Notes: generated by a model from the letters alone, not told the origin. A DNA stretch of 64,000 bases from Sulfurivirga caldicuralii (GCF_900141795.1 NZ_FSRE01000001.1:186001-250000), one strand, 5' to 3'. Numbered from the stretch's first letter, positions 43,972 through 60,541 are shown. Made by a program: numbers and translations.

Positions 43972-44667
43972 ATGGCAAAGCTGACTAAGAAGCAAAGGCT
44001 GATCAAGGAAAAGCTGGATACCACCAAGGTTTACTCCGCCGAAGAAGCGCTGAATCTGGTGAAGGAATTTGCGACCGCGAAATTCGACGAGTCCGTTGAC
44101 GCGGCGATTCGTCTGGGCGTTGATCCACGCAAATCCGATCAGGTCGTCCGGGGAGCAACCGTTCTGCCTCACGGTACCGGCAAGAACATCAAGGTTGCTG
44201 TATTCACCGGTGATGCCCAAGCTGAAGCTGCCAAGGCAGCGGGTGCCGACTACGTGGGCATGGAAGATCTTGCTGAAGAGATCAAGAAGGGCATGATGGA
44301 CTTTGACGTCGTCATCGCAAGTCCGGATGCCATGCGCATCGTTGGTCAATTGGGCCAGATTCTGGGTCCGCGTGGCCTGATGCCCAACCCCAAGACCGGT
44401 ACGGTAACCCCGAACGTGGCGGAAGCAGTTAAGAATGCCAAGGCCGGGCAGGTGCGCTACCGCGTTGACAAGGCGGGTATCGTGCATGCGCCCATCGGGA
44501 AGGCATCCTTCCCGGTCGAGCACCTGAAGGAAAACCTGGAAGCGCTGGTTTCCGACCTGATCAAGGCGAAGCCTGCGGCAGCCAAGGGTACATATATCAA
44601 GAAGGTTGCTGTCAGCAGCACCATGGGTCCCGGCCTGACCGTGGATCCGACAAGTTTGGACGTCTGA
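43972..44667 (+). CDS. rplA: Ribosomal protein L1
   Basis: A 231-residue L1-stalk protein; family members also repress the L11-L1 mRNA. Signature segments are [13 protein letters not shown] near 55 and [18 protein letters not shown] near 125. It follows rplK after three bases. Confidence 0.98.
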   Translation: MAKLTKKQRLIKEKLDTTKVYSAEEALNLVKEFATAKFDESVDAAIRLGVDPRKSDQVVRGATVLPHGTGKNIKVAVFTGDAQAEAAKAAGADYVGMEDLAEEIKKGMMDFDVVIASPDAMRIVGQLGQILGPRGLMPNPKTGTVTPNVAEAVKNAKAGQVRYRVDKAGIVHAPIGKASFPVEHLKENLEALVSDLIKAKPAAAKGTYIKKVAVSSTMGPGLTVDPTSLDV

Positions 44668-44841
44668 TCATTCAGGCGTTGGGGGTTAACCCCACGGCCT
44701 TAGGCCGGCAATGCGATTGGGATTTCTCCAGCTATTGGTGAAGGCCCATCGCAGACCATAGGTGTACCGGAAGGCCGGTACTTAAATTCAATCGAGGCCT
44801 ATGTAGATGGACGGAGGCTTTTGTCTCCCATTGGAGGTTAT
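44668..44841 (+). promoter_or_regulatory. L10 (rplJL) mRNA leader
   Basis: A 174-base gap rich in short stems (for example GGGGTTAACCCC near 44685 and GGCCTTAGGCC near 44697) precedes rplJ. In gammaproteobacteria this leader binds L10-L12 to shut off translation. Position and structure fit, but the exact binding fold was not drawn. Confidence 0.5.
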
Positions 44842-45369
44842 ATGGCACTGAAACTCGAAGATAAGAAGCGCATCGTCGAAGAAGTGCATGCTCTCGCGAG
44901 CGATGCCTATTCTGTCGTTGCTGCAGAGTATCGCGGGTTGACAGTGGAGCAGATGACCAACCTCCGTCGCCAGGCACGTGAGAGCAAGGTGGTGATCCGC
45001 GTGATCAAGAACACCCTTGCACGTCGTGCGCTGGAAGGAACGCAGTTTGAAGATATCGGTTCCGAACTGGTAGGCCCGCTGGTCTACGCGTTTTCCATGG
45101 AAGACCCCGGTTCGGCAGCGCGCATCATCAAGGCGTTCCGCAAAGAGGTTAAGGCACTCGAACCGAAGGTTCTGTCCATCGGTTCTGGTGCCATGTCCGG
45201 CGATCAGCTGGATGCGGTTGCTTCACTGCCGACTTACGACGAAGCCATCAGTAAGCTGATGTACGTCATGAAGGCGCCGGTCGAGAAGCTGGCACGGACC
45301 CTCAACGAGGTCCCGGGCAAGCTGGTGCGCACCGTCGCGGCAATCAAAGACGCAAAAGAAGCGGCTTAA
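44842..45369 (+). CDS. rplJ: Ribosomal protein L10
   Basis: A 175-residue base of the L7/L12 stalk. The start MALKLEDKKRIVEEVH at 44842 follows GGAGG; the longer frame from 44821 was rejected. The RNA-binding N-domain and the C-terminal helix (EKLARTLNEVPGKLVRTVAAI) for L12 dimers are intact. Confidence 0.97.
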   Translation: MALKLEDKKRIVEEVHALASDAYSVVAAEYRGLTVEQMTNLRRQARESKVVIRVIKNTLARRALEGTQFEDIGSELVGPLVYAFSMEDPGSAARIIKAFRKEVKALEPKVLSIGSGAMSGDQLDAVASLPTYDEAISKLMYVMKAPVEKLARTLNEVPGKLVRTVAAIKDAKEAA

Positions 45370-45405
45370 TTTTTAAAGTTCACACAATAGTTAGGAGAAA
45401 TCATC

Positions 45406-45792
45406 ATGGCAGATCTGACCAAAGACGATATTCTGGAAGCCATTGCCAACATGTCCGTAATGGAAGTTGTTGAGCTGGTTGAAGCAATGGAAGAAAAATT
45501 CGGCGTTTCCGCTGCGGCTGCAGCGGTTGCTGTTGCTGCACCGGGTGCAGCAGGCGGCGAAGCCGGTGGCGCTGAAGAGAAGACCGAGTTTGACGTGGTG
45601 CTGAAGGCGCCGGGCGGCAACAAGGTTGCAGCCATCAAGGCGGTTCGCGCCATCACTGGTCTGGGCCTGAAGGAAGCGAAGGAAGCGGTTGAATCTGCTC
45701 CGACCGTTCTGAAGGAAGGCGTTTCCAAGGAAGAAGCCGAAGAAATCAAGAAGCAGCTTGAAGAAGCTGGTGCTGAAGCAGAAATCAAGTAA
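45406..45792 (+). CDS. rplL: Ribosomal protein L7/L12
   Basis: A 128-residue stalk protein with the N-terminal dimer helix, an Ala/Gly-rich hinge (about 37-56) and the factor-binding C-domain ([32 protein letters not shown]). AGGAG precedes the ATG. Confidence 0.98.
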   Translation: MADLTKDDILEAIANMSVMEVVELVEAMEEKFGVSAAAAAVAVAAPGAAGGEAGGAEEKTEFDVVLKAPGGNKVAAIKAVRAITGLGLKEAKEAVESAPTVLKEGVSKEEAEEIKKQLEEAGAEAEIK

Positions 45793-45817
45793 TCTGCTTG
45801 AAAACGCTGCTTAAGCA

Positions 45818-45908
45818 GCGCGAAAGGCTGGTGACCTGTGTCGCCGGCCTTTTCGCGCTTCAATCACTGCATAAACCTTGGCGTCTGCTGGGCGCCAAGG
45901 CTTATGCA
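45818..45908 (+). other. Two long hairpins between rplL and rpoB
   Basis: The first, 45818-45858, pairs GCGCGAAAGGC with GCCTTTTCGCGC and continues inward. The second, 45868-45908, pairs TGCATAA-A-CCTTGGCG with CGCCAAGG-C-TTATGCA with one mismatch. In Escherichia coli this gap holds an attenuator and an RNase III cut site, and the same role is likely. The 213-base gap has no gene. Confidence 0.6.
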
Positions 45909-46005
45909 GTTTATGGCGAGTCTAATCGCCAACACAATGGGGAGGTGTGACACGCCCCACACGCGTGCACATTGTTCACTCATCCAGTAAGTCCTCGAGG
46001 TAAAA

Positions 46006-50066
<4,061 letters not shown>

Positions 50067-50070
<4 letters not shown>

Positions 50071-53000
50071 AAGAATTGATCGGATTCCTGAAAAGCCAGA
50101 AAAATACCACCGATTTCGATGCGATTCGGGTCAGCCTTGCCTCACCGGAGAAGATTCGCTCTTGGTCCTATGGTGAGGTGAAAAAGCCGGAGACCATCAA
50201 CTACCGTACCTTCAAGCCCGAGCGTGACGGTCTGTTCTGTGCCAAGATCTTCGGCCCGATCCGTGATTACGAGTGCCTGTGCGGCAAGTACAAGCGCCTG
50301 AAGCATCGCGGCGTCATCTGTGAGAAGTGTGGCGTTGAAGTGACCCAGGCCAAGGTGCGTCGTGAGCGCATGGGGCATATCGAACTGGCGGCGCCGGTCG
50401 CCCATATCTGGTTCCTGAAGTCGCTCCCGTCTCGTATCGGCCTGATGCTGGACATGACGCTCAAGCAGATCGAAGCGGTCCTTTACTTCGAAGCTTTCAT
50501 GGTGGTGGATCCAGGTCTGACCCCATTCGAACCCTGGCAGCTGCTGACGGAAGAAGAATATCTGGACGCGCTGGAAGAGTACGGTGATGAGTTTGAAGCC
50601 CTGATGGGTGCGGAAGCGATCAAGCGCCGCCTGGAAGCGATCGACCTGCACAAGGAGGCCGAACAGCTGAGGCAGGAGATGGCAGAGACCAACTCCAAGA
50701 CCAAGCGCAGCAAGATCGCCAAGCGCCTGAAGCTGATCGAGGCCTTTATTCAATCCGGTAACCGTCCGGAGTGGATGGTTCTGGAAGTGTTGCCCGTATT
50801 GCCGCCCGATCTGCGCCCGCTGGTGCCGCTGGACGGTGGACGCTTTGCCACGTCCGATCTGAACGACCTGTATCGTCGCGTGATTAACCGCAACAACCGT
50901 CTCAAGCGACTGCTGGAGCTGATGGCGCCGGATATTATCGTGCGCAACGAAAAGCGCATGCTCCAGGAAGCGGTGGATTCCCTGCTGGATAATGGTCGCC
51001 GTGGTCGTGCCGTCACCGGCACCAACAAACGCCAGCTGAAGTCCCTGGCAGACATGATCAAGGGCAAGCAGGGTCGCTTCCGTCAGAACCTGCTCGGTAA
51101 GCGAGTCGACTACTCCGGTCGTTCCGTTATCGTGGTCGGTCCTACACTGAAACTGCACCAGTGTGGTCTGCCGAAGCAGATGGCCCTGGAGCTGTTCAAG
51201 CCGTTTATCTACAGCAAGCTGCTGAAGCGCGGTCTGGCTGGCACCATCAAGGCGGCCAAGAAGATGGTCGAGCAGGAAGTACCGGAAGTGTGGGATGCGC
51301 TGGACAGCGTGATTCGCGAGCATCCGGTGCTGCTCAACCGTGCGCCTACACTGCATCGTCTGGGCATTCAGGCATTCGAGCCCGTATTGATCGAAGGCAA
51401 GGCCATTCAGCTGCACCCGCTCGTCTGTACGGCCTTTAACGCCGACTTCGACGGTGACCAGATGGCCGTGCATGTGCCGCTTTCTCTGGAAGCGCAGCTG
51501 GAAGCCCGCACGCTGATGATGTCCACCAACAACCTGCTGTCTCCAGCAAACGGTGATCCCATCATCGTGCCGTCGCAGGACGTGGTGCTGGGGCTCTATT
51601 ACATGAGTCGCGAGCGCATCAATGCGCCCGGTGAAGGCAAGGCGTTCAGCAGCTGGCAAGAAGTGCAGCGTGCCGTGGATGCCGGTGTGGTGACCCTGCA
51701 TACCCGTATCAAGTTCCGTGTCAACGAAGTGATCAAGCACGAAGACGGCACGACTGAAGAGGTGTCACGCATCGTTGACACCACGGCTGGCCGTGCACTG
51801 TTGAAGCGCATTCTGCCTGAAGGGCTCAGCTTTGACCTGGTCAATACCAACCTGACCAAAAAGAATGTGTCCAAGCTGCTGAATGCGTGCTACCGCATCC
51901 TGGGTCCCAAGGAAACCGTAGTCTTCGCTGACCAGCTGATGTACACCGGTTTCCGTCAGTCCACGCTGGCGGGTATGTCCTTCGCCGTGGACGACATGGT
52001 GATCCCGGCCGCCAAGGCGGAAATCATCCGCAAGGCGGAAGAACAGGTCAAGGAGATCCAGCGTCAGTATGAACAGGGTCTGGTGACCGAAGGCGAGCGC
52101 TATAACAAGGTGATCGATATCTGGTCCCATGCCAACGAGCTGGTAACCAAGGCCATGATGGATGAAATTCAGTGGGAGACCGTCAAGGACAAGGATGGCA
52201 ATGAGGTCAAGCAGCTCTCCTTCAACTCCATTTTCATGATGGCTGACTCCGGTGCCCGCGGTAGTGTGGCGCAGATGCGTCAGCTGGGCGGAATGCGTGG
52301 TCTGATGGCCAAGCCGGACGGCTCCATTATCGAAACGCCCATTACGGCCAACTTCCGTGAGGGCCTGAGCGTCCTGCAGTACTTTATCTCCACTCACGGT
52401 GCCCGCAAGGGTCTGGCTGATACGGCACTGAAGACGGCCAACTCCGGTTACCTGACCCGCCGTCTGGTGGACGTTTCGCAGGATGTGGTCGTTACTGAAG
52501 AGGATTGTGGCACCACGGAGAGCATTACCCTGCATGCGCTGATCGAAGGCGGTGATGTGGTCGAGGCGCTGAAGGACCGTGTGCTGGGTCGTGTGGCGGC
52601 CGAGTCGGTCAAGCTGGCAGACGGCACCGTGCTGATTGAAAAGGATCAGCTGATCGACGAAAAACTGGCCGATCTGATCGATACCCATGGTATTGATAGC
52701 ATCAAGGTGCGCTCGCCCATTACGTGTGAAGCCAAGGTGGGTGTGTGCCGCAAGTGTTATGGTCGTGATCTCGCACGCGGTCATCTGGTCAACTTGGGTG
52801 AAGCAGTCGGCGTCATGGCCGCCCAGTCCATTGGTGAGCCGGGTACCCAGCTCACCATGCGTACTTTCCACATCGGTGGTACGGCATCCAAGGTGGCTGC
52901 CCAGAGCCATGTGGAAGTGAAGCGCAGTGGTATGGCCAAGTTCCAGGGCATGAAGACCGTTATCAACTCCCAAGGCAAGGAGGTTGTCACTTCCCGCTCG

Positions 53001-54299
53001 GGCGAGATCGTCATTGCCGATGAAGCAGGCCGCGACAAGGAACGCTACAAGGTGCCTTATGGTGCCATCCTTGAGGTCAAGGAGGGCGAGCTGGTTGAGT
53101 CTGGTAAGGTGCTGGCGCAATGGGATCCGCACACCCATCCGATCATTACTGAAGTGTCCGGTAAGGTTGCCTTTGGCAACTTTGAAGGGGCTGTTGAGGA
53201 ACACATTGACGAGCTGACCGGTCTGACGACCCGCGTGGTCAAGCCGATCAAGGATCGCATGAACAAGGACGTGCGTCCCTATATCCAGATTCTGGACGAA
53301 AACGGCAAGGAGGTGTACTTCCCGGGCACGCAGTCACCGGCGATCTATTTCCTGCCCGAGAACGCCACCATCGTGGTGCAGGAAGGGCAGACCGTTGGCG
53401 AGGGTGACGTGCTGGCACGTATCCCGCAAGAAACCTCCAAGACACGCGACATTACCGGTGGTCTGCCGCGTGTGGCGGACCTGTTCGAGGCGCGTCAGCC
53501 CAAGGAACCGGCGGTTATGGCGGAAATTTCCGGCGTAGTCAGCTTCGGCAAGGAGACCAAGGGCAAGAACCGCATCGTGATTACCACGGACGAGGGTGAA
53601 TCGGTCGAGATTCTTGTGCCCAAGTGGCGCACCATCAGCGTGTTCGAAGGCGAGCGTGTCGAGAAGGGTGACATCCTCGTGGATGGTGCACCGAATCCGC
53701 ACGATATCCTGCGCCTGCTTGGCGTCGAAGCGCTCACTCAGTACATCGTCAACGAAGTGCAGGACGTTTACCGCCTGCAGGGCGTGAAGATCAATGACAA
53801 GCACATCGAAACGGTAGTTCGTCAGATGCTGCGCAAGGTGGAAATCACCGCACCTGGCGATTCAGACCTTATCCCGGGTGATCTGGTTGAGTACCACAAG
53901 GTGATGGAAATCAACCGCAAGCTGGAGGCGGAAGGCAAGGTGCCGGCATCCTATCAGCGCATGCTGCTGGGTATTACCAAGGCGGCACTGGCCACAGAGT
54001 CCTTCATTTCGGCTGCGTCCTTCCAGGAAACCACCCGTGTGCTTACCGAGGCTGCTGTCAGCGGCAAGCGGGACGAGCTGGTTGGCCTGAAGGAAAACGT
54101 CATCGTCGGCCGTCTGATTCCTGCCGGGACAGGCTTTACTTACCACAAGCTTCGTCGCGAGGCGGCACAGCGGGCCGAGGAGGAAATCAAGGCCTTCATG
54201 CAGCGCCAGTTTGCCGAAGCCGAGGACGAAGCGGTGGACGCGCTCACTGAAGATGAGGTCGTCACTGAAGCGGCGACCACGGAAGGCGAGGACAGTTGA
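50067..54299 (+). CDS. rpoC: RNA polymerase beta-prime subunit
   Basis: A 1410-residue subunit. The zinc site [22 protein letters not shown] is near residue 70, the catalytic [12 protein letters not shown] near 460, and the second zinc region [12 protein letters not shown] near 895. The length fits gammaproteobacteria. A Glu-rich tail ends the protein. Confidence 0.99.
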
Positions 54300-54323
54300 G
54301 TAACCTAAAAACAAAGGTTTAGC

Positions 54324-54352
54324 TTGACAGGGTAGGGGCGGCTCCCTAAAAT
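54324..54352 (+). promoter_or_regulatory. Promoter of the str operon (rpsL-rpsG-fusA-tuf)
   Basis: A consensus TTGACA and TAAAAT with a 17-base spacer. The start would be near 54359, leaving a leader of about 88 bases before rpsL. Confidence 0.85.
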
Positions 54353-54446
54353 TGCCGGTCTTAACAGGTGCAGGTGCCCCTGTGTCGCCAGACGCATGCA
54401 CCTGAGTATCCTCCCCGCTATGGGGCTAACAATGGAGAAGTGTTGA

Positions 54447-54821
54447 ATGGCAACAATCAACCAGCTTGTGCGTAAACCTCGCAAGCAGAAGAAAGCAAAA
54501 TCCAAGGTGCCCGCGCTGAAGGCCTGCCCTCAGCGTCGTGGCGTGTGTACCCGTGTATACACAACCACTCCCAAAAAGCCGAACTCGGCACTGCGTAAGG
54601 TTGCGCGTGTGCGCCTGACCAGTGGTTACGAAGTCACCAGTTATATCGGTGGTGAAGGTCACAACCTGCAGGAGCACAGCGTGATCCTGATTCGTGGTGG
54701 TCGTGTAAAAGACTTGCCAGGTGTGCGTTATCACACCATTCGTGGCGCCCTTGACTGTGCTGGCGTTGAGAAGCGTAGACAGGGCCGTTCGAAGTACGGT
54801 GCCAAGCGTCCCAAGGGTTAA
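54447..54821 (+). CDS. rpsL: Ribosomal protein S12
   Basis: A 124-residue decoding-centre protein. [20 protein letters not shown] keeps Lys at the position whose change gives streptomycin resistance, and KDLPGVRYH is wild type. It is the first gene of the str operon. Confidence 0.98.
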   Translation: MATINQLVRKPRKQKKAKSKVPALKACPQRRGVCTRVYTTTPKKPNSALRKVARVRLTSGYEVTSYIGGEGHNLQEHSVILIRGGRVKDLPGVRYHTIRGALDCAGVEKRRQGRSKYGAKRPKG

Positions 54822-54873
54822 TCCCTGACCATACGCTGGCAATTAAGATTTAACTTAACCGGAAGAATATAGA

Positions 54874-55347
54874 ATGGCACGTAGAAGAGAAATCCCCAAA
54901 CGTCAGATTTTGCCCGATCCCAAATTCGGGGACGTCACACTGGCAAAGTTTGTAAACATCGTAATGAAAGATGGCAAGAAGTCCATCGCTGAAAAAATTG
55001 TGTATGGTGCACTGGAGACTGTTGCCGAGCGCAAGAAGCTCGGCGACCACGTCGCGATCCTGAAGCAGGCGCTGGAAAACGTTGGCCCCATGGTGGAAGT
55101 TAAATCCCGTCGTGTTGGTGGTGCCACTTATCAGGTGCCCGTGGAAGTGCGCCCGGATCGTCGTATGGCGCTGGCGATGCGCTGGATCGTCGATGCGGCT
55201 CGCAAGCGTGGTGAAAAAGGCATGATGCTGCGTTTGGCCGGCGAGATCGGTGATGCCCTTGAAAACCGCGGCGCCGCTGTGAAGAAGAAAGAAGACACGC
55301 ACCGTATGGCAGAAGCCAACAAGGCTTTCTCTCATTTCCGCTGGTGA
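54874..55347 (+). CDS. rpsG: Ribosomal protein S7
   Basis: A 157-residue head-assembly protein with [15 protein letters not shown] at the start and [17 protein letters not shown] near 80. In relatives it represses the str mRNA by binding between rpsL and rpsG; the 52-base gap here is short. Confidence 0.98.
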   Translation: MARRREIPKRQILPDPKFGDVTLAKFVNIVMKDGKKSIAEKIVYGALETVAERKKLGDHVAILKQALENVGPMVEVKSRRVGGATYQVPVEVRPDRRMALAMRWIVDAARKRGEKGMMLRLAGEIGDALENRGAAVKKKEDTHRMAEANKAFSHFRW

Positions 55348-55383
55348 TCCGCGTGCAAGCGCAAGCAGCTTGATTCTAGGTGG

Positions 55384-55402
55384 TGCCCCGCATGGGGCAT
55401 TT
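55384..55402 (+). other. Short hairpin between rpsG and fusA
   Basis: TGCCCC and GGGGCA pair around GCAT and are followed by TTT. It may be a weak attenuator within the str operon. Confidence 0.4.
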
Positions 55403-55440
55403 CCTGTATATGAAAACTTAATAGTAAGAAGGTTAGTCTC

Positions 55441-57546
55441 GTGGCTAGAACAACTCCAATCGAACGCTATCGTAACGTGGGTATCATGGCCCACATCGAT
55501 GCCGGCAAAACTACTACTACAGAACGTATTCTGTTCTATACCGGTGTGTCTCACAAGATCGGTGAGGTGCATGACGGTGCGGCCACCATGGACTGGATGG
55601 AGCAGGAGCAGGAGCGTGGTATTACCATCACATCTGCGGCGACCACCTGTTTCTGGTCTGGCATGGGTCAGCAGTTTCCCCAGCACCGCATTAATATCAT
55701 CGATACCCCGGGGCACGTAGACTTCACCATCGAAGTAGAGCGTTCCCTGCGCGTTCTAGATGGTGCCTGTGCCGTGTTCTGTGCTGTAGGTGGTGTAGAG
55801 CCCCAGTCTGAAACCGTATGGCGTCAGGCCAACAAGTACGGCGTACCGCGTATCGCGTTCGTCAATAAGATGGACCGCGCCGGTGCCAACTTCCTTCGTG
55901 TGGTTGACCAGGTGAAAACCCGTCTGGGCGCCAACCCTGTACCGGTGCAGTTGCCGATTGGTGCTGAAGAGAACTTTGAGGGTGTTGTCGACCTCGTCAA
56001 GATGAAGGCCATCCTGTGGGATGAGGCCAGCATGGGCACCAAGTTCGAATACGGTGACATTCCGGCCGACATGCAGGACCTGTGCGAAGAATATCACGAG
56101 CAACTGGTTGAAGCTGCGGCAGAAGCCAATGAAGACTTGATGAACAAATACCTTGAAGGCGGTGAGCTGACCGAGGAAGAGATCAAGAAAGGTCTGCGCG
56201 AGCGCTGCATCAATAACGAAATCGTCCCCATGTTCTGTGGCTCTGCGTTCAAGAACAAGGGCGTGCAGGCATTGCTGGATGGCTTTATCGAATACCTGCC
56301 TTCTCCTGTGGATATTCCTCCGGTGGAAGGGATCAACCCGGATACTGAAGAGAAGGAAGTGCGTCACGCTGATGACAATGAGCCCTTCTCTGCGCTGGCG
56401 TTCAAGATTATGACGGACCCATTTGTAGGCACACTGACTTTCATGCGTGTTTATTCCGGTGTGGTCAATTCCGGTGATACCGTGTGGAACTCCGTCAAGA
56501 ACAAGCGTGAGCGCATTGGCCGCCTGTTGCAGATGCACGCCAACCACCGCGATGAAATCAAGGAGGTTCGCGCCGGCGACATCGCATGTGGTGTAGGCCT
56601 GAAGGATGTCACTACGGGGGATACATTGTGTGACCCCGATCACAAGATCGTACTGGAGCGCATGGAATTCCCCGAGCCTGTTATCTCTGTCGCGGTGGAG
56701 CCAAAGACCAAGGCCGACCAGGAGAAAATGGGTATCGCGCTGCAGAAGCTTGCGCAGGAAGACCCATCCTTCCGTGTACGTACTGATGAAGAAACCGGGC
56801 AGACCATCATCTCCGGCATGGGCGAACTGCACCTGGACATCATCGTCGATCGCATGAGGCGGGAATTCAAGGTGGAAGCCAATGTGGGTGCGCCGCAGGT
56901 GTCCTACCGCGAAGCCATTCGTCAGCCTGCGGATGCCGAGGGTAAGTTCGTGCGCCAGTCCGGTGGTCGTGGTCAGTATGGTCACGTCAAGGTCAAGTTC
57001 GAGCCGCTGCCTGAAGGCTCTGGTTTCGAGTTCGAGAACGCCATCGTAGGTGGTGTGGTACCGAAGGACTACATCCCGGCTGTGGAAAAGGGTATTCGCG
57101 ATCAGCTGGAAGCAGGTGTTCTGGCTGGCTACCCGGTTGTCGACGTGAAAGCGACGCTCTACGACGGTTCCTACCACGAGGTTGACTCTAATGAAACCGC
57201 CTTCCGTGTAGCGGCAGGCATGGCCGTTAAGGATGGCGTAACCAAGGGTAATCCTGTCATTCTCGAGCCCATCATGGCCGTAGAGGTTGTGACGCCTGAA
57301 GAGTACATGGGCGACGTGATCGGCGACCTTAACCGTCGTCGCGGCATGGTGCAGAGCATGGAAGATGCCCCGGTTGGCAAGTTGGTTAAAGCTGAAGTTC
57401 CATTGTCCGAAATGTTCGGTTATGCAACCCAGCTGCGTTCCCTGACACAGGGTCGCGCCAGCTACACCATGCAGTTCGAGAAGTATGCTGAGGCACCCTC
57501 GAACGTCCAGCAGGAAATTATCGAGAAGTCCAAGAAGGGCGCTTGA
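55441..57546 (+). CDS. fusA: Elongation factor G
   Basis: A 701-residue translocation GTPase starting with GTG at 55441 ([15 protein letters not shown]). G motifs are [10 protein letters not shown] (residues 17-26), DTPGHVDF and NKMDR. Domain IV sequence [15 protein letters not shown] is intact. No sign of a fusidic-acid-type or mitochondrial-type variant. Confidence 0.98.
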   Translation: MARTTPIERYRNVGIMAHIDAGKTTTTERILFYTGVSHKIGEVHDGAATMDWMEQEQERGITITSAATTCFWSGMGQQFPQHRINIIDTPGHVDFTIEVERSLRVLDGACAVFCAVGGVEPQSETVWRQANKYGVPRIAFVNKMDRAGANFLRVVDQVKTRLGANPVPVQLPIGAEENFEGVVDLVKMKAILWDEASMGTKFEYGDIPADMQDLCEEYHEQLVEAAAEANEDLMNKYLEGGELTEEEIKKGLRERCINNEIVPMFCGSAFKNKGVQALLDGFIEYLPSPVDIPPVEGINPDTEEKEVRHADDNEPFSALAFKIMTDPFVGTLTFMRVYSGVVNSGDTVWNSVKNKRERIGRLLQMHANHRDEIKEVRAGDIACGVGLKDVTTGDTLCDPDHKIVLERMEFPEPVISVAVEPKTKADQEKMGIALQKLAQEDPSFRVRTDEETGQTIISGMGELHLDIIVDRMRREFKVEANVGAPQVSYREAIRQPADAEGKFVRQSGGRGQYGHVKVKFEPLPEGSGFEFENAIVGGVVPKDYIPAVEKGIRDQLEAGVLAGYPVVDVKATLYDGSYHEVDSNETAFRVAAGMAVKDGVTKGNPVILEPIMAVEVVTPEEYMGDVIGDLNRRRGMVQSMEDAPVGKLVKAEVPLSEMFGYATQLRSLTQGRASYTMQFEKYAEAPSNVQQEIIEKSKKGA

Positions 57547-57584
57547 TCCGATTTTGGTAAACAGCTATTGAGAGGTAATGAAAA

Positions 57585-58775
57585 ATGGCTAAGGAAAAAT
57601 TTGAACGCACGAAACCACACGTAAACGTGGGCACCATTGGTCACGTTGACCACGGCAAGACCACTCTGACAGCGGCGCTGACCATTGTTCAGGGCAAGAA
57701 ATTCGGTGGCGAGGCCAAGGCCTACGACCAGATCGACAACGCACCTGAAGAGCGTGCGCGTGGTATCACAATCTCCACAGCCCACGTGGAATACGAATCA
57801 GAAAACCGCCACTACGCACACGTAGACTGCCCCGGCCACGCCGACTATGTTAAGAACATGATCACCGGTGCAGCCCAGATGGACGGCGCCATCCTGGTTG
57901 TATCTGCCGCTGACGGCCCCATGCCTCAGACGCGCGAGCACATCCTGCTGTCCCGTCAGGTAGGCGTACCCTACATCGTCGTATACCTGAACAAGGCCGA
58001 CATGGTTGACGACGAAGAGCTGCTCGAACTGGTCGAAATGGAAGTGCGTGAACTGCTCAACGAATACGACTTCCCCGGCGACGACGTACCCGTTATCACT
58101 GGTTCTGCCCTGAAAGCCATTGAAGGCGACACCTCCGAAATCGGCGAGCCTTCCATCGAGCGCCTGGTTAAAGCCATGGACGAATACATTCCCACCCCTG
58201 AGCGTGACACTGACAAGCCGTTCCTCATGCCTATCGAGGACGTCTTCTCCATCCAGGGTCGTGGTACTGTTGTAACCGGCCGTATCGAAACCGGTGTTGT
58301 AAAAGTGGGTGACGAAGTGGAAATCGTAGGTATTCGTCCGACCCAGAAAACCACCGTTACCGGTGTGGAAATGTTCCGCAAGCTGCTGGACGAAGGTGTA
58401 GCCGGCGACAACGTTGGTGTACTGCTGCGTGGTACCAAACGTGAAGAAGTTGAGCGTGGTCAGGTCCTGGCCCAGCCCGGCACCATCAACCCGCACACCA
58501 AGTTCGAAGCCGAAGTCTACGTACTGACCAAGGAAGAAGGTGGCCGTCACACCCCATTCTTCAACGGCTATCGTCCTCAGTTCTACTTCCGCACCACCGA
58601 CGTAACCGGTGCCTGTCAGCTGCCTGAAGGTGTTGAAATGGTTATGCCGGGTGACAACGTACAAATGTCTGTAGAGCTGATCGCTCCGATCGCCATGGAC
58701 GAAGGTCTGCGCTTTGCGATCCGCGAAGGTGGTCGCACCGTTGGTGCAGGCGTGGTGTCCAAGGTTATCGAGTGA
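57585..58775 (+). CDS. tuf: Elongation factor Tu (tufA position)
   Basis: A second 396-residue EF-Tu, identical in protein to the first copy. Only about five base differences were seen along the gene, three within the first 30 bases and two near codons 61-65. This is the usual tufA place at the end of the str operon. Confidence 0.98.
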   Translation: MAKEKFERTKPHVNVGTIGHVDHGKTTLTAALTIVQGKKFGGEAKAYDQIDNAPEERARGITISTAHVEYESENRHYAHVDCPGHADYVKNMITGAAQMDGAILVVSAADGPMPQTREHILLSRQVGVPYIVVYLNKADMVDDEELLELVEMEVRELLNEYDFPGDDVPVITGSALKAIEGDTSEIGEPSIERLVKAMDEYIPTPERDTDKPFLMPIEDVFSIQGRGTVVTGRIETGVVKVGDEVEIVGIRPTQKTTVTGVEMFRKLLDEGVAGDNVGVLLRGTKREEVERGQVLAQPGTINPHTKFEAEVYVLTKEEGGRHTPFFNGYRPQFYFRTTDVTGACQLPEGVEMVMPGDNVQMSVELIAPIAMDEGLRFAIREGGRTVGAGVVSKVIE

Positions 58776-58800
58776 TCCTGCTCGAAAAATCAATTAGTTG

Positions 58801-58829
58801 TTGAATTGGCGGACATCGTCCGCTATAAT
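58801..58829 (+). promoter_or_regulatory. Promoter of the S10 ribosomal operon
   Basis: TTGAAT and TATAAT with a 17-base spacer. The spacer holds the inverted repeat GCGGAC-ATC-GTCCGC (58809-58823). The start would be near 58836. Confidence 0.75.
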
Positions 58830-58844
58830 TCGCAATCCTGTAAT

Positions 58845-58873
58845 AGCAGCGGCCTGGCCGCTGCTTTTGTTTT
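58845..58873 (+). terminator. Attenuator-like terminator in the S10 leader
   Basis: AGCAGCGGCC pairs perfectly with GGCCGCTGCT around one unpaired T, followed by TTTGTTTT. It could end tuf read-through, but it also lies about 10 bases into the S10 transcript and before rpsJ. Confidence 0.8.
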
Positions 58874-58893
58874 CACATAAAAAGAGTTGTGGT

Positions 58894-59205
58894 ATGGCTG
58901 CACAAAACATTCGTATCCGTCTGAAAGCGTTTGATCATCGTTTGATTGATCAATCCGCCAAGGAAATTACGGAAACGGCCAAGAAAACCGGCGCGCAAGT
59001 GCGCGGTCCGATCCCCTTGCCGACCCGTAAAGAGCGCTACACTGTGCTGATCTCGCCGCACGTCAACAAGGATGCTCGTGACCAGTACGAAATTCGTACC
59101 CACAAGCGTCTGCTGGATATTGTCGATCCCACTGACAAGACCGTTGACGCGCTGATGAAGCTGGATCTGGCGGCAGGTGTAGATGTGAAGATTGAGCTGC
59201 ACTGA
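58894..59205 (+). CDS. rpsJ: Ribosomal protein S10
   Basis: A 103-residue protein ([18 protein letters not shown] start; also the NusE antitermination factor). The ATG at 58894 gives the family length; the frame upstream runs through the promoter and attenuator. Confidence 0.97.
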   Translation: MAAQNIRIRLKAFDHRLIDQSAKEITETAKKTGAQVRGPIPLPTRKERYTVLISPHVNKDARDQYEIRTHKRLLDIVDPTDKTVDALMKLDLAAGVDVKIELH

Positions 59206-59274
59206 TTATTGAAGTGTGGCAGGTTGGCCATCAATCGTAATGGTCAGTCTAAATCATAATAACGAGGAAATATT

Positions 59275-59919
59275 ATGACTATTGGAGTCGTCGGTAAAAA
59301 AATCGGCATGACTCGCGTCTTCAACGAGGACGGGGTATCCGTTCCCGTCACCGTGATCCAGGTTGAGCCCAACCGAATTACGCAGTTGAAGAAGAGCGAG
59401 ACAGATGGCTATTCCGCTATCCAGGTTACGACCGGTAAGAAGCATGCAGGTCGTGTAACCAAGCCTGAGGCAGGTCACTATGCCAAGGCGGGCACCGAAG
59501 CAGGTGTTGGTCTTTGGGAATTCCGCGTAGAGACTGATGCAGAACTCGAAGGTCTGGAGCTGGGTGCTGAATTGACAGTAGAGCGCCTTGCAGATGTCAA
59601 GAAAGTGGACGTAACCGGCACTACCAAGGGCAAGGGCTTCCAAGGTGGTGTAAAGCGCCACAACTTCCGTACTCAGGACGCCAGTCACGGTAACTCACTC
59701 TCTCACCGTGCTCCCGGTTCCATCGGTCAGAACCAGACACCGGGCCGTGTGTTTAAGGGCAAGAAAATGGCCGGGCACATGGGTAACGAGCGTCAGACCA
59801 CGCTGAATCTTGAAGTGGTCAAGGTTGACGTCGATAACGGACTGGTGCTGGTTAAGGGTGCCGTCCCGGGTGCCAATGGCGGCATGGTCATTGTGCGCAA
59901 GGCAGTGAAGGGTGAGTGA
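59275..59919 (+). CDS. rplC: Ribosomal protein L3
   Basis: A 214-residue protein near the peptidyl-transferase centre, with [17 protein letters not shown] at the start and the extended loop [18 protein letters not shown]. It keeps the Gln methylation region SIGQNQTPG. Confidence 0.98.
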   Translation: MTIGVVGKKIGMTRVFNEDGVSVPVTVIQVEPNRITQLKKSETDGYSAIQVTTGKKHAGRVTKPEAGHYAKAGTEAGVGLWEFRVETDAELEGLELGAELTVERLADVKKVDVTGTTKGKGFQGGVKRHNFRTQDASHGNSLSHRAPGSIGQNQTPGRVFKGKKMAGHMGNERQTTLNLEVVKVDVDNGLVLVKGAVPGANGGMVIVRKAVKGE

Positions 59920-59920
59920 T

Positions 59921-60541
59921 ATGGATATCAAGGTAATCAATTCTTCCACTGGTGAAGCTGCTGCGACCGTGGCCGTTGACGACAAAGTGCTGGGTGCCGA
60001 CTTCAATGAGCCGCTGGTCCATCAGGTTGTAACCGCCTACATGGCGAAAGCGCGTGCAGGTACAAAAGCACAGAAAAGCCGCTCCGAAGTGAGCGGTGGA
60101 GGTGCCAAGCCGTGGCGCCAGAAGGGAACGGGTCGTGCCCGCGCCGGTACCATTCGTAGCCCCATCTGGGTGGGTGGTGGCCGCGCGTTCCCCAATAAGC
60201 CGCGCAGCTATGAGCAAAAGGTTAACAAGAAAATGTATCGCGCAGCCATGCGCAGCATTCTTTCAGAACTGAACCGCTCCGGTCGTCTGGTCATCGTAGA
60301 TGACTTCAAGGTTGACGCACCGAAAACAAAGCAGTTCGTTGCCAAGCTGAACCAGCTTGGAGTCAAGGATGGTCTGATTGTCACAGAAGGTTTTGACGAG
60401 TACCTGTACCTGGCTTCTCGCAACCTGTACCACGCGGACGCCTGTGATGTAAACAGTGTGGATCCGGTAAGCCTGATCGGTTACGAAACCATCGTAATGA
60501 CACAGGGCGCCCTGAAGCAGCTTGAGGAGAAACTGGCATGA
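59921..60541 (+). CDS. rplD: Ribosomal protein L4
   Basis: A 206-residue exit-tunnel protein; in Escherichia coli it also attenuates the S10 operon. The loop [20 protein letters not shown] is present. The ATG at 59921 is preferred to the GTG at 59912, which lies inside rplC. Confidence 0.97.
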   Translation: MDIKVINSSTGEAAATVAVDDKVLGADFNEPLVHQVVTAYMAKARAGTKAQKSRSEVSGGGAKPWRQKGTGRARAGTIRSPIWVGGGRAFPNKPRSYEQKVNKKMYRAAMRSILSELNRSGRLVIVDDFKVDAPKTKQFVAKLNQLGVKDGLIVTEGFDEYLYLASRNLYHADACDVNSVDPVSLIGYETIVMTQGALKQLEEKLA

